A stretch of DNA of 64,000 nucleotides from Lactarius indigo (GCA_025766275.1 JAFKAC010000001.1:3100001-3164000); one strand, 5' to 3'. Shown: positions 37,429 through 49,519, counted from the first letter of the stretch. Notes: generated by a model from the letters alone, not told the origin. Program-made: numbers and translations.

Positions 37429-40400
37429 ATGAATGGGTCAGTCCACGACGCCCATAAGCGTACATCTATAAACGAGCTCCTCAATCCCGTCACCTCTTCT
37501 GCAATCGACCATGGGTTACCCCATCAACCACCATCCTATTCGAACGGGCATTATCCACAGAACGCAACATATACACATCCACCTATGCCCCCACCACCTC
37601 ATCATAGAGCACCGAACGGCACAGCTTACAAGCTCAACCCTGCAAGTTGGGATGGTACTGATCACGACAGGCAGAGGATAGATCACATGTCCGCCCAACG
37701 AGGTTACGCGCCGGGGGCTGTGCCCCCCCCAGGCGCGTACCCGGAATTCCATCCCCATGTTCCCCGAACTCACGAGGATGGGCTTTCCGAACCTTCCGTT
37801 TGGTCAAGCCCTCCCGCGCGCCTTGAACCCGGTTATGGCTCACCTTCATACTCTGATGAACGAACGTGTAAGTATCTCTTATGGCCGCACAGATTCCTAT
37901 CAACCGTTTTTTCGCCACCAGCGATGCCTAACGACACCTCGACTACCGCGACTTCTTCGCCTTTTCCCTCCAGACCCGAATCTGCCACGTATCACCGTCC
38001 CGATCTTGCACATGTAGCTTATTCACCGCGGCCTCCACAAGCTCCGGCAGGTGAGGAAGCGCCCATATCTTGTCTACTTTCACATCTCACTGTTTTTGCG
38101 ACTTCTATTAGGCGCATGGGCACACCATATCCGCTCTCCTGCAGGTGTCCCTACAGCGCGCGGGATTATGGAGCATCCGCCCCCACAGCACCCACACCTC
38201 CACAACCCAGCTTACTTGCCACATCCAGCTTACTACTCCCCGATACCACATCCGGGCATGGTTTATTCGTACTTTGCGCCGCATCCATATCCTCCCCCGG
38301 CTCCGTCCTCTTCGCCACCTGACACCTCATCTCGCAAACGCGCTGCTGCTGATGAACCGCAGACTTCTAGGGGCAAGAGGAAACGGTCGAATGCGAGAGA
38401 TGCTGTCGAAAGTAAGTCTAATGTGTTCGATACTGGGTGTACAGGGCTTCATTCGTATTGCAGCGAATGGATCACGTCGTGGCTACAATGCGAACAAGCG
38501 GAGTCAAGCAGCACAGATCGCAGCACAGAATGGTATGGGGTTCCTAGTGTATGATGTCTTCGTCTTATTCACCTTTTCTGCATAGCACAATTGCAAGCCT
38601 ATACACCTGGGACAGGCTCGAATGCCAACGATAGCAGGCAATCAGGTTCAGATCGTGGGCGCTTGATACGATCCTACTATAGCCTTATCTAACCTACATC
38701 ATACAGGTGCCGCGCGAACAGGTAATGAAACCTCAGCGGGGTCGGGGGGAACCGAAGGGACTGGCCCCCTGCACCCAGAGCTACAATTTGCTCGGTGTAT
38801 GTCTAACCGGTACAAAACGGAAAGCTTCCCGCGGTGTGTTTCCTGCACGCGCCGCTGGGCCGGAGACACGTGTCGTTTCCAAGGGATTCGCTTTTTCCTC
38901 AAGGATGAAAAGCAGAACATCGTCGGAGTTAGCTTTGTCGAGAATCAAAAAGCCGACTCGCCAAGCATGAAATTCCCGACGCGGTGGAACCGACCACTCG
39001 ACGCTGTATTCATCAAGGAGATCAAAGTATGGATCACCTTGGTCTCGTACGCAGTTGTGGGCGTTAATCGATCATCTATAGCTCACGGTTGCGCGTGCAC
39101 TTCTTCCAACATTGAAAGAGGAACAAGAGCATCTCCGCAAACCAGAAATCATACGAAGACCGCGGGATAGCGACGTGCGTGCAACTTGCGGTGCGGCACT
39201 CCTCCCATTCCAGTCGCCATTGCGATCTGACTTTTTCAGATACGTGCATGACATCAATCTTTTCCTCATCGTGGATGTGTCGGCTCTGTGGACGCGAGGC
39301 CTGCGCGGAATGTTTCGCCAAAGTGCGCGAACTGACGCAGTACCGACCTGGCGCGAGCGACAGCGAGATTGCGGCGCTCCAAGCGAAACGCGAGTCGCAT
39401 GCCCACACGAACCCATTTTTTCTCTCCTGCACGCGTCGAAACGAGCACCAATATTCGGACTTTTCGCCCATGTCTCGATTCGATAAGACTGAGTTGGAAG
39501 GTGTCATAGAGAGCATGGAAAAACTGCTTCAGGAGGAGGCGACCGCTTCTACTTCGGAGCCTGCTGCGGAACCATCTGTTTTGCCCTCAGATGGAGCCGC
39601 AGGAGTACGCGCCCCTGTTGCTGATAATCAGAGTACCTGCCCAGCGGTGACATCACCGTCAACTGGTGTATCCGACGTATCCGGGCCACCAGCTGTACCT
39701 GTACGTACTAAGCGTGCTAAGTGTTTCCTCATGACATTCTGACCAAAATATTCTACATACATAGGATGTCTCTCCAGTGGCTGTGGTGAAGGCGTGCGGA
39801 GGACCTCCCTCTGGTCCTGCGATGTCGTCGCCACTCCCATTGGAGATGGCACAGAATGGCACAGCATCAACAATGGAGGACCCATCAGGAATTCCGTCTC
39901 ACACGACCAGTACCTATACGACAAGCGAGCTGACAGATACAGAGTTCCGGCGAGTATGGTCACAAGGTGCGCCATTAATGGTGACAGGTTTGGGGGACAA
40001 GTTCGGTGGTCGATGGCGACCGGAGCACTTCCGTGAAAAGCACGGGTCGCAAACGTGCTCAATCGTAGAGTGTCAGACAGACGCAAGCAAACGAGTGACC
40101 CTTGGGGAGTTTTTTGGGTATTTTGGCAAGTACGAGGGTCGGACGGATGTATGGAAGTTAAAGGACTGGCCAACGAGTTCGGATTTCAAGACAGCTCTAC
40201 CAGACTTGTTCGAAGAGTTCCAGAAGGGGGTACCAATGCCCAATTACAGTCGAAAGGACGGGGTGCTAAACATTGCGTCGCACTTTCCATCGAATACGGT
40301 CATGCCAGATCTTGGTAGGTGGTAAACGTGGTCATGGTGTTGTCTTGTTGACCTGTTTGATCGCAGGCCCAAGGATGTACATCGCTCTGGCGACGACTGA

Positions 40401-40989
40401 CGAAGAAGGTTCAAAGGGCTCGACGCGGCTTCACATGGACATGGCCGACGGGGTTAACATCATGGTACATGCCGAACCACGGGCAGATGGTTCTCCGGGT
40501 GTAGCCGCATGGGACCTGTTCCGTACAGAAGACGCAGACCGACTGCGGAGATTCCTCAAACGGCGATTCGGAGTCAACGGGCAGCACGACCCCATCTTAT
40601 CGCAGCAGTACTACTTGGATGCTGCCCTACGGAAGGAGTTATTTGACGACTACGGGATCAAGAGCCATCGTGTGTACCAACGACCGGGGGATGCTTTGTT
40701 TATCCCAGCAGGGTGTGCACACCAGGTGGGTATTCGCCGTGTCCTCTGCGGAGAATAACAACCGAGGAGATTATTTTTTACTTTATAGGTTGCAAATTTA
40801 GCGGATTCGATCAAGGTTTCTGTCGACTTTGTCAGCTCGAACAATATCGCACGGTGTGAGAAGTTGACAGGTGAATTTCGGGAGCAGAATCAGAGTATGG
40901 TTTGGAAGGAGGACAGTCTACAGCTTCGTACTATGATGTGGTTTGCTTGGTTGTCGTGTACGCGGCAGGAGGAGGAGATCGAGGTTTGA
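37429..40989 (+). CDS. KDM3/JHDM2-like JmjC histone demethylase
   Basis: About ten exons; every junction I checked keeps frame. The N-terminal ~330 residues are His/Pro-rich, with a nuclear-localisation-like basic patch (GKRKRSNAR). A first Cys-rich segment reads FARCMSNRYK, FPRCVSCTRRWAGDTCRFQG. A C2HC4-type finger follows: CDTCMTSIFSSSWMCRLCGR, EACAECF. The JmjC domain includes PLMVTGLGDKFGGRWRPEHF, NIASHFPSNTVMPDLGPRMY, the iron-binding RLHMDMADGVNIMVHA (His and Asp), and GCAHQVANLADSIKVSVDFV with the distal His. The Cys-finger plus JmjC layout is that of the KDM3 (JMJD1) group, which removes H3K9 methyl marks; substrate is inferred. All Fe(II) ligands are present. Confidence 0.88.
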
Positions 40990-41073
40990 GATTCGGATCG
41001 AATAAATATGTTATGATGACGTCACTGAGCCGATTTAATCGTGGACGGACATCTGGCGTTGCTCTTGACGGCC

Positions 41074-43605
41074 ATGCCAAAGCCGACTTTGCTGCAAACG
41101 TTACTCGGACGACCTTCTCAGACGTATTCCTTCCCACCCGAAAGGCAATACTACTCGGCCAGAGATCTCCTCGCCCGTGCCGCCACCGCCACCCCAGAAG
41201 GCGATATTCCCTCCCCCGTTATCGACCCACCCCTCGCCTATCACCATCCCCCGTCCAATGGGGACATACCACTCCCTTGTTCTTCCTGGCCTTCCGGTCA
41301 ACACCCGGTCTCTATTTTCTCTGACTCGGACGACGAGGACGACGAGGACTTTCACACTCCTTTCTCTTCTCCACCCATCTCCATGCTCCTTGACACGCCC
41401 CTCTCTGTCGTCCCAAGTCACCCCGAGCACCCTCACTCCACAGACGACAAGTCCTCCTCTTCGTCATCTTCTGCCTCGTCCTCCTCCGGCTCCCACTCTG
41501 CCTCGTGCTCGACCTCACCCACCTCGGACGAGCTCCACGCTGCCTTGACCGCGCTGTCAAAACGGGCCGCAGCTCCGTCACGCTCAGAACGCGTCTCTCC
41601 TGCCTCAAAGTCGTACACTTATACTGACGAGGATTGGGCGAAGGAAGTACGCTGGCTCACCCAACCTACCATGAATCGCCGTGCAAGCCTGAACGTCGCC
41701 CACTTGGCACCGAATCAACCCAAACCCCGTCCACGCCCGCGAACTGTCGTCGGCCGTCCTACTGCAAGCCGTCGCATGACTGCCTTGCTTGAGGAAGACG
41801 AAGACGCGATGGACGACCTCCGTGCTTCTCCACCCCCCCGCACATTCTCCTCCGCACCCCTCACACATAGCAACCACCTCACGAGCAGCTCCCACGACAT
41901 CCGTCCTGCTTCCCAAGCATCCCACGCGCGTACTTCTGTCTCTCTCGCCCCTCGTACCGTAGATCTCCCCCAGATCCCCACGGCTTTTGATCCACCCCCG
42001 GCTCCTGGCTATACAACACTCACGTTACCCCGCGCCACATACCGCCCGCAAGATCCATGGCGAGCTCTTGCTAGCGGCCGCATTGATTTACCGCGTGATG
42101 GCCGTGCGCAGCACACTATGGTCTCGATAGAGGTCGTCCGCGGAGCGGCGTCGGCGTCTTTTCTCCGTACCGGTTTACGTCGTCGTACTTCTGGACCGCG
42201 GCTGCCCAAGAAACATGATCTCGCAGGCGCTCTTGCCCTCACGTCTCACAGACCGCCGCCGTCGTTCGTTCCAAATTCACATGTGCTAGTTCAGGTCCAT
42301 GCAGTTGGTTTGGAGGGGCTGGACAGGCAGATCGTTTCGGACAAGCTCGGGGCTAATCTAACCGTCGGGAAGGGTGCGACTGGTTTTGTCCCCGGACGCG
42401 GAATCTTGGGACGGGTCGTAGAGTGTGGACTGGAAGTCTCCAGTGACATTTTGAGAAAAGGAGAGTGGGTGATCGGCTTGCTTGATGCGAAGAAGGTCCG
42501 TCGCCACCGGGGTTTTTTTCTTTGCATTGAACATTCCGTCATACTGACGGCGACGTTCACACAGTGTGGCGCACTCTCAGAATTTGTACTCCTCAACCGA
42601 CATCATCTGCACCGTGCCCCGCAGCCTAGCGTCCCCATATCTACCACCATTCATCCTCAAAGCGCTGAGGCGCCTTTGTTCTCCCTCGAGTCTCTCGCCC
42701 TTCTTCCGCTTCTTGGGGTCCCAGCCTACCGTGCCATTCAAACCTATGCCGCGACCAAGTCTTCTTTATCGTCAAGCAGCGGCACTGCCCTAGTGCTTCG
42801 AGGCCAAGATGGTGCCGGCGGACTTGCGACGCTGATGCTACGTGCCATTGGCGTAAACGTCATTGTACAGGTTGAGCCTTCCATCGTGGGCCTTGATGCT
42901 TCTGCCACCGCCACTTCCGGACCCTTTATGCTATTTTCCCCATCTGACGACAAGGCGCTCGGAACTAGCATCCCGCGAAGGTTACAGGAGGTGTGTGCCC
43001 GCCTGCGAGCGTGGGGCGTCGAGGGCATTTGCGTTGGCGCAGCGCGAGATGTGCTTCACGGCCTCGACGTCGACGTTGACTTTGTGCTTGATACGGTCGG
43101 CGGGCGCGAGATCTGGGACGCTGCTCACACGCTTCTTGCGCGCAGCACCCCCTCACGTGGTCCCGCACAGTTCACGACCATTGTCGGCGACGCCGGCTCG
43201 GGAAAAGCAGTACCCACCACACAGGACCACTGGCGCGCAGGCGTGCGTAGTCTCAAGCGCGCCATGACGGTCAACCGCGGTGGGAGCGTCCGACAGCAAT
43301 CCCCCAGGGGCAGCCCGTCGTCCAGCTTACTGGGCACGACGCACACGGCAGCGACGGCGCGGACAGTCGGCTATGCGTGGGTGTCGTGTATAGCGGATGT
43401 CGACTTTGAGGGCGGAGACGTGCGCGACGCATTGGCCGCGTTGTTGGCTATGCCGGCGCTGCAGCACCCACCGCTGGAGGCGCTGATGGGCCTCGGAGGC
43501 GAGTATGGAGCGGGGCGTGTGCTGCCGTTTGAGCGGGCGTCAGAGGCGTTTGGAGGCGCGATGCTCGAAGGTGGTGGCACGGCCGTCATTCGCATCGTCC
43601 TGTGA
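41074..43605 (+). CDS. MDR-superfamily (quinone-oxidoreductase-like) protein with long disordered N-terminus (820 aa)
   Basis: The ATG at 41074 follows an in-frame upstream GTG region. Residues 1-~400 are low complexity: Asp/Glu runs, a long Ser run and Pro-rich segments. From ~400 onward, an MDR fold is visible: VLVQVHAVGLEGLDRQIVS, GFVPGRGILGRVVECG, GEWVIGLLDAKK joined by a 69-nt intron (42496-42564) to CGALSEFVLLNRHHL, then LALLPLLGVPAYRAI, ALVLRGQDGAGGLATLML (nucleotide-binding Gly-rich loop) and VDFVLDTVGGREIWDAA. The usual catalytic-zinc ligands are absent, as in zinc-free quinone reductases. The Gly-rich loop is atypical. I know of similar fungal fusion architectures but cannot name a function. 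Confidence 0.78.
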   Translation: MPKPTLLQTLLGRPSQTYSFPPERQYYSARDLLARAATATPEGDIPSPVIDPPLAYHHPPSNGDIPLPCSSWPSGQHPVSIFSDSDDEDDEDFHTPFSSPPISMLLDTPLSVVPSHPEHPHSTDDKSSSSSSSASSSSGSHSASCSTSPTSDELHAALTALSKRAAAPSRSERVSPASKSYTYTDEDWAKEVRWLTQPTMNRRASLNVAHLAPNQPKPRPRPRTVVGRPTASRRMTALLEEDEDAMDDLRASPPPRTFSSAPLTHSNHLTSSSHDIRPASQASHARTSVSLAPRTVDLPQIPTAFDPPPAPGYTTLTLPRATYRPQDPWRALASGRIDLPRDGRAQHTMVSIEVVRGAASASFLRTGLRRRTSGPRLPKKHDLAGALALTSHRPPPSFVPNSHVLVQVHAVGLEGLDRQIVSDKLGANLTVGKGATGFVPGRGILGRVVECGLEVSSDILRKGEWVIGLLDAKKVRRHRGFFLCIEHSVILTATFTQCGALSEFVLLNRHHLHRAPQPSVPISTTIHPQSAEAPLFSLESLALLPLLGVPAYRAIQTYAATKSSLSSSSGTALVLRGQDGAGGLATLMLRAIGVNVIVQVEPSIVGLDASATATSGPFMLFSPSDDKALGTSIPRRLQEVCARLRAWGVEGICVGAARDVLHGLDVDVDFVLDTVGGREIWDAAHTLLARSTPSRGPAQFTTIVGDAGSGKAVPTTQDHWRAGVRSLKRAMTVNRGGSVRQQSPRGSPSSSLLGTTHTAATARTVGYAWVSCIADVDFEGGDVRDALAALLAMPALQHPPLEALMGLGGEYGAGRVLPFERASEAFGGAMLEGGGTAVIRIVL

Positions 43606-44106
43606 TCATCCTTTCCTTCTTTGTGGGTTTCTCGTAATTGCCACGGCATGGACGTTATCTTTTCTTTCTTTCTTATCTCTCTGCCGCTACTTCGTCTCAA
43701 CCTGGGTCGAATCATGATCGTTTCTGCAGTAGTCGTCGGCCTTTCCCACACCCACCCCATAGACACCACTCGCCTCATCGTTCACGGCTATTTGTTTCTT
43801 TATTAAATCACGTTGTATCCACAGACACGCAGCCTTTCCCCTTTTCTTTGACGGATATTATCATCTCCCGCTGCCCAATCACGTACAGTATCATTTTTAA
43901 CTCCTCATGAGCTTCTCCCACGCCAGATGGACTCCACTTCGCGTTCATTATTTTTCCGGCTTCTGAGCCCTCGCTATTTTCGGCTATGTCTTTGTTATCG
44001 ATTGGACATTTAAAGCATAAACACGTTTGTATGTATCCAGCAGCAGCACACAAACAAACAAGTAAAGGCTCAAATAAATTACCGCTTTTTGTATCGGATA
44101 GTTTTT
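43606..44106. other. Convergent intergenic region, no gene seen
   Basis: About 500 bp between the 3' ends of the MDR gene (+) and NUG1 (-). Several short frames exist without splice or motif support. It should carry both polyadenylation regions. Confidence 0.5.
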
Positions 44107-46783
44107 TTAAAAGAATTTACTGAAGTCGTACGCCCCCTCCTCAGAAGCAGTCGCCGCAGCCTGGCTCTTCCGCTTTTGAACTGCGGTCGGCACGTTCGCA
44201 GCAGGTTTGATGGGGCCCGTTCTTCGGGCGGTGCCCTGCGCAGTAGCAGGCGGTGCACGCGTGGGTCCGATCTTTGCTTTTTTGGAGCCGTTCTTTTTAG
44301 ACGCAGGCGCCGTAGCGAGATCTGGGGTGGCCATGTTTCTCTTCTGCTTCTCATCCGCAGCGGTCACGGTGCTGGCTGCGGCTGCGGCGAAGGCTTTTGT
44401 GGGTGCTGGTGCTTGTCGCAGCGCACTGCGGCTCGTCGATGACGGTCGAGGTGGTATTAGAGTCTTGGCGGCTTCAGACGCCACCACCGCGGCAAATGCG
44501 ACTTTTTTGTTCGGTCGCGCAGGATCCACGGGCCGCTTTGATGACGAAGATGGTGGTGGGAGCTTGCGTTTTCGAGCGGAGGAAGAGCGTGTGGTGGTGC
44601 TCAGCGCCTCGCCTTCTTCGCCTTCATTTCCGTCCTCCGTATTCACACGCCAAGTGTCATCTGCTTCGATGGCGTCGGGGTCGTCATCGCTACCGCCGCT
44701 GCCTTCGTCTTCATCTCCCGTGGGAGCAGACGCCTGTGGGTCCGATTCGGCACTTTCGTCCCCATCGCTGGCCTCTTCATCCAGACCAGAATCTGACGCT
44801 TGTCCTGAAGCTTCCATTTCCCCGTCCTCATCGCTCTCGCTTTCGGCAGCAGCGGAGCCGAACCACGGTGCCTCGAAGGCGAGCGCACGCTCGTCGACCT
44901 GTCCAGAGGACAGCCTGACGATGTCGCGAGACCGGCGTAGCTCCTTGCGTGGCATGAGTCTCTCCAGCAGCGCGGCGTCGCCCGCATATATCGTGGCTAG
45001 GGTCAGGTCTCCATCCGCTGCGACGCCCTCCTCCTGCCGAGGGGGCACGGCGTACCGCGGGAGCTTACCCGTCGACCAGTCACGTAAGACAAGACGCGCC
45101 GCGCCCACGAGGTCCGGGTTTCCTCCCTAGAAAAAAAAAACATTCTCAGTCTATACCAGAGGAACGCTGCAGCACTTTACTACCTACCTTTTTAACGAGC
45201 GCGTTGGCGCGCGCGACGCCCATAAGAAAAGCGTCTACGTCGCCCTTGGCGAAGGCAGGGAGACAGTAGTGCACCATGAGGTCCTCCGTCTCGGCGCGAG
45301 AGATGATGTACGACACCGCAGGTATAGGGTCTTTGAGATGGTCGACCCTGCCCTTGTTGCGGAGAAGGACGTCCTGAGCACGGTGCTGCGCTCTATCTTC
45401 TGGTGATGCGTCTTCGGAGGGTTGCCAGGCCAGTCCTGGGGTGTCGATGAATACGACCGGCTTGCCATCGAGCTCGAGCGTCACTTCTAGCGCGTGCGGC
45501 GTGGTCGTTGGGCTTTTGTGGGTGGACGAGGATGGAGCGTAAACGTCGAGCGTAGTTCTGCGGGCGAGCGAATTGACGAATGCACTCTTTCCCGACTGCA
45601 GTGCTGGAATTGAGTCTGTGTCCACGGAGAGCGAGAGAGAGCGTACATTGGTCAGGCCTACGACTGCGACGTACAAAGAGCCATCGCCTGCCTTTTCGTG
45701 GGCCCAGCGCCCTAGAAGCGTACATACCGCGTCTAGGCCCCAAGCATCATCCGAAGGCTCCTTTTCCTTCCCTTTGCCCTTCGTCGAATCATATTTGACC
45801 GTGGACGGTATAAAGGACGACGCGGCGCGGAAGGGCAGTGTCGGGTGCTCCGCACGCAAGTGCGCGACCCACGCGGCGGTTGACTCGCGAGGGCAACCGT
45901 CTATCATGAATGCATGCGCGTAACGTAAGTCGCGCCGTGCGAGAGGAAGGGAAAGAAAAGAGGGGGGGTACGCACCGATTTTGTTGAGCACGAGTAGCAA
46001 CCTTCGTCCTTCCTTCAGGGAAACTTGCGCCTCCAGCGCCCTGCTGCGGTGCGCTAGCGGGTCGCGCGCGTCGAGGATCTCGACGACGACGTCTGCCTTG
46101 TCGAGGACGGCGGCGAGGTGCGGTAACTCGGGGTTCATGAGAAGCGGCGGCACGCCCTCCTCGGTGGTCGTAGCAGCGCCGTGAGCACTGCCCGCGCTCT
46201 TCTTGGACTTGGACAGGTTGGACAGGGGGGTCTTCGCGTGACCGTCGAACGTCGCAACGCCATCGGAGCCGTCTTTGTTTTCCGCGTCCGAGTCGTCGTC
46301 GCCTCCGTGCTCTCCATTCGCTCCAAGGACCGTGTTCTTCTGTTGTGCTCGCAAAGCCTTTTTCTCCTCTTTGCGACGCACTTTTGCATCGGCAGCCTAC
46401 GTTAGTTCTTTAGCATCTAAATATAGTGGCAAATGAACAGGCGCACCTGTCTTCGCTCCTCTGCGATCTCTGCCAGGATCTGATCTTTGTATGGGAAATT
46501 ATTTGGGATGCCCGGGTCCTTTGATTTCTCTGACAGAGGGAAGCACCGATCGTCAGGATGTAGAGTAAGACATGAACACAGGAACACGCACTTGATTTCC
46601 AAGTGACATCTTTTTTTGCTGCCTTCTTTGCCTTTTTCCTGCTCTCTGCGACCTTGCCTTTAATCTTTGCACGCTGGGCAGTTGTGCCACGCCTACTCGT
46701 CCCTAGATAATGGTAGATTAATTGGAGTTGGAATTGTACTATGCCAACGATGCTACAAACGTACTTTTGCGTATCCTAGGCAT
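44107..46783 (-). CDS. NUG1: Nucleostemin/Nug1-type circularly permuted GTPase
   Basis: The first exon encodes MPRIRK and joins via a GTACGT intron to RTSRRGTTAQRAKIKGK, like the yeast Nug1 start. The GN3L/Grn1 basic region follows (KKAKKAAKKDVTWKS, KDPGIPNNFPYKDQILAEI). GTPase motifs appear in permuted order: G4 LNKID, split by an intron, G1 VGLTNVGKSAFVNSL across another intron, and G3 VVFIDTPGL. The C-terminal part is long, acidic, then basic (GEMEASGQASD, SARKRKLPPP), ending AYDFSKFF. The protein is a nucleolar/nuclear GTPase for 60S subunit assembly and export. Orthology to Nug1 versus Grn1/GNL3 is not settled from sequence alone. Confidence 0.9.
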
Positions 46784-47508
46784 TGCAGAGGAACTCGAAG
46801 AAACGTTGGGTCAGACCAACTTGTTGGCTCTCACGCATTGCGTGGTCAACTCAACTCAAAAAGCAAAACAAAATTATTTTATTCGCGGAGTAGCGACGAA
46901 GTAGATACATGTCCACGGCCGAGACAATCAATCTCCCTGTTCCCACCCAAGCAGTCAGCAGAAATGCTGTGGAAACACTCCAAACGAAACCCCTCCCTCT
47001 AATCCCTGACAGCATAGAGAATGGAAATATTACCTCGTAACCCACGCGAGTCATTCCCCTACCTAATAATCCCACTCGAGTCATCGCGAACTGGAGTGGC
47101 TAGAATTGCGTCATTACTGCGTGCCCGCTTTCAGGGTTTCAGGTCCTCGCTTTCAAACTTTCAAGTATTTCAAGAGGTTGAATATTCCACGACGGCCCTC
47201 ATCGATGAACGACTGTAAAGCTTCAATCTACAAACTCTTGGGCTTGCAAAGACGACGAAACGTAGAAGGGAGGACTACAAGAAAGGAGGCGAGCATAGCA
47301 GAAAACTTGACACTTGACACTTTGCGAACTATTGTAGTAATGACGATACGAAAGCAAACTTGGTGACGACAGGGGGTAGGGGGTTTGAACTTGGACACTG
47401 ATACTCTTCGCGTTTGCATCACTTCAACCTTGACCCGCCACAACGTTCGTCCGGAAATCAAGGATGCCAACGAGGCGTCACGTAGACAAATAATGGCACA
47501 AAGTAAAT
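46784..47508. other. Intergenic between NUG1 start and TRA2 end
   Basis: A 725-bp gap with no supported gene. It carries the NUG1 promoter on one side and the 3' region of the TRA2-like gene on the other. Short frames on + lack motifs. Confidence 0.5.
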
Positions 47509-48581
47509 TTACCAGCGGGAGCTGTCGGTGGGGCCGTCATAGTCCCTTGCTGGCCGAGCAGGGCTACTGCCTCGCGGTGGGCTTCTGGAATGGCTCCTGC
47601 GCCTACGATAGTCGGGTGAGTGACGACGAGGAGGTGGGCTCCTACGCCAATCGCGATCACGGTCACGACTATCACGGCCATAAGGATCACGGTCACGATC
47701 CTTATCGTAACCGCCGCCTGAGAAACCACGACCACGGTCTCGATCACGGCCGCCATCGCGATAGTCGGGACGGGAGTCACGACCATCGCGATAGTCACGG
47801 CTGTCACGACCATAGTAGGAGTCTCGGTGTGAGGAACGGCGGTGTCCCATATATTCTCCCGGCGTTGGCGCGTGTGGCCGATCAGTGACTGAGTAGTCCA
47901 CGCGAATACGTCGACCATTGAGGTCCTACATGTCGTACGAGTCAGAGCAAGGTAAATAAATTTCATGCACAGAAATACGCACAATGCCATTCAACTCGGC
48001 GATGCACTTCGTGGCTTCCTCGACAGTGCTCATTCTTATGAAGCCAAAACCACGAGATCGATCAGACTGATAGGAGTCAGACAGGAACTTGTCTGGGCAC
48101 AAAGGGTGCGGCATACCCTCTGATCGTAAACAATGGTCACTTTTTCAACATGACCAAACCGGGTGAACTCTTCGTCGAGGTCGCGCTCAGTCGTACGGAT
48201 GCTCAAGCCAAATACTCCAAGCACACTGCTTGGATTAGGGGCCTGCTTGAAAAAGTAAGACAACATGTTTGTGCCTGTTGACTTGATTGAAATACGTACA
48301 ATAGGCGCATGAGGTGGACGCCTAGGAGGCGGCGAGCGTCTGCCGCCTCCCGAATTTCGGTAAGTTGGGCTCCGATAGCCTGCGCTGCGAGGGGGGCTGC
48401 GGGATCGAGAACGACCACGAGGAGCGTCACGACTCTCGTTAGCGGAAGCCGGAGCCGCCGTTGTTGCGGGAGGAGCGTTGTACGCGTCCGAATACGGGTC
48501 GACGGGTGGAGCAGCTGGTTCACTGTACTGCTGGAGGTGAACATGGGCACGGGAAATAATAATATTGACTGAGCTTACCAT
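47509..48581 (-). CDS. TRA2: TRA2-like SR-family splicing regulator
   Basis: The first coding exon is only the ATG (48579-48581), followed by a 48-nt intron (48531-48578) and [17 protein letters not shown]. An RS-type segment comes first ([24 protein letters not shown]). The RRM spans introns: [30 protein letters not shown], then [20 protein letters not shown] with the RNP1 motif, ELNG and [11 protein letters not shown]. The C-terminal half is a degenerate RD/RS repeat ([16 protein letters not shown]). This RS-RRM-RS order is that of Transformer-2 proteins, which bind GA-rich exonic enhancers. It is divergent from RPL18. Confidence 0.88.
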
Positions 48582-48744
48582 GGTGGGGGTCAAGTATAGA
48601 GATTCAACCCTGACCCCAAACTGGATATGTGGCAAATCAATTTTTTAGAACTCAGACCGGAAACTTCCTTTTTGTAACTACACAGTTTTGCGATCAGCCT
48701 CACCTTGCTATCGACGACGACAACCTCGATATTTCAACAACAAG
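48582..48744. promoter_or_regulatory. Divergent promoter region TRA2 / RPL18
   Basis: Only 163 bp lie between two start codons. A pyrimidine-rich stretch at about 48700-48725 precedes the RPL18 ATG, as expected for ribosomal protein promoters. Confidence 0.5.
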
Positions 48745-49519
48745 ATGGTGAGCACATTGTCACGAAACCAGCTCAGGAATTTCTCAAAAACTATCGTCTT
48801 TTAGGGTATCGATATTGCCAAGCACCATGTCAAAAAGGGTGCCCGTACCGCTCCAGCGAGCGAGGACCCATACCTTCTGCTATTGGTTAAGGCATGTAAA
48901 CTATCTTCTGTGTGTTGACTTGCGTCCTTAACGAGATCGAATAAAGCTATACCGCTTTCTGGCACGGCGTACTGACTCGAAGTTCAACAAGGTGGGGTTC
49001 AAGCTTTTGGTCGAACAAGTGAGATACTGACCTCGTAAATCAGGCCATCCTTCACCGCCTATTCCTGTCCAAAATCAACCGCCCCCCTATTTCTCTCTCT
49101 CGTATCGTAAAGGAGACCGAGAAGGTTGAAGATTTGTCGTCAAAAGTTGTGGTCCAGGTTGGCACCGTTACGGACGATGTCCGTCTGCTCGAGATTCCCA
49201 AGTTGTCTGTTGCTGCCCTTCGCTTCACGAAAGGTGCCAAGGAGCGCATCCTGAAGGCTGGCGGCGAGGCCCTTACCCTCGATCAGCTCGCTCTCCGTGC
49301 CCCAACCGGCTCCAATACTGTACTTCTCCGTGGCAAACGCAACACCCGGGAGGCTGTCAAGCACTTCGGTATGGGCCCCCACAAACACAAGAAGCCCCAT
49401 ACCACGTCTAATGGCCGCAAAGTACGTCCATCGATTCTTCGCATGTTTGACGGTCTCATACAGTTTATCAGTTCGAGCGCGCCCGCGGTCGCCGAAAGTC
49501 CCGTGGCTTCAAAGTCTAA
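48745..49519 (+). CDS. RPL18: Cytosolic ribosomal protein eL18
   Basis: The first coding exon is the ATG alone (48745-48747). Exon 2 (48805-48891) encodes [28 protein letters not shown]. Intron 2 (48892-48946) has a GC donor (GCATGT) and is required for the join [21 protein letters not shown]. Later exons encode [53 protein letters not shown] and the end [15 protein letters not shown]. The match to eL18 is nearly end to end. The last intron ends at TTTATCAG just before FERARG. Confidence 0.96.

Noticed and set aside
44207..45130. 307-codon + strand frame opposite NUG1
   Set aside because: Ser/Ala/Pro-rich shadow of the acidic NUG1 C-terminus.
47385..47888. His/Asp-rich + strand frame
   Set aside because: Antisense of the RD-repeat tail of the TRA2-like gene.
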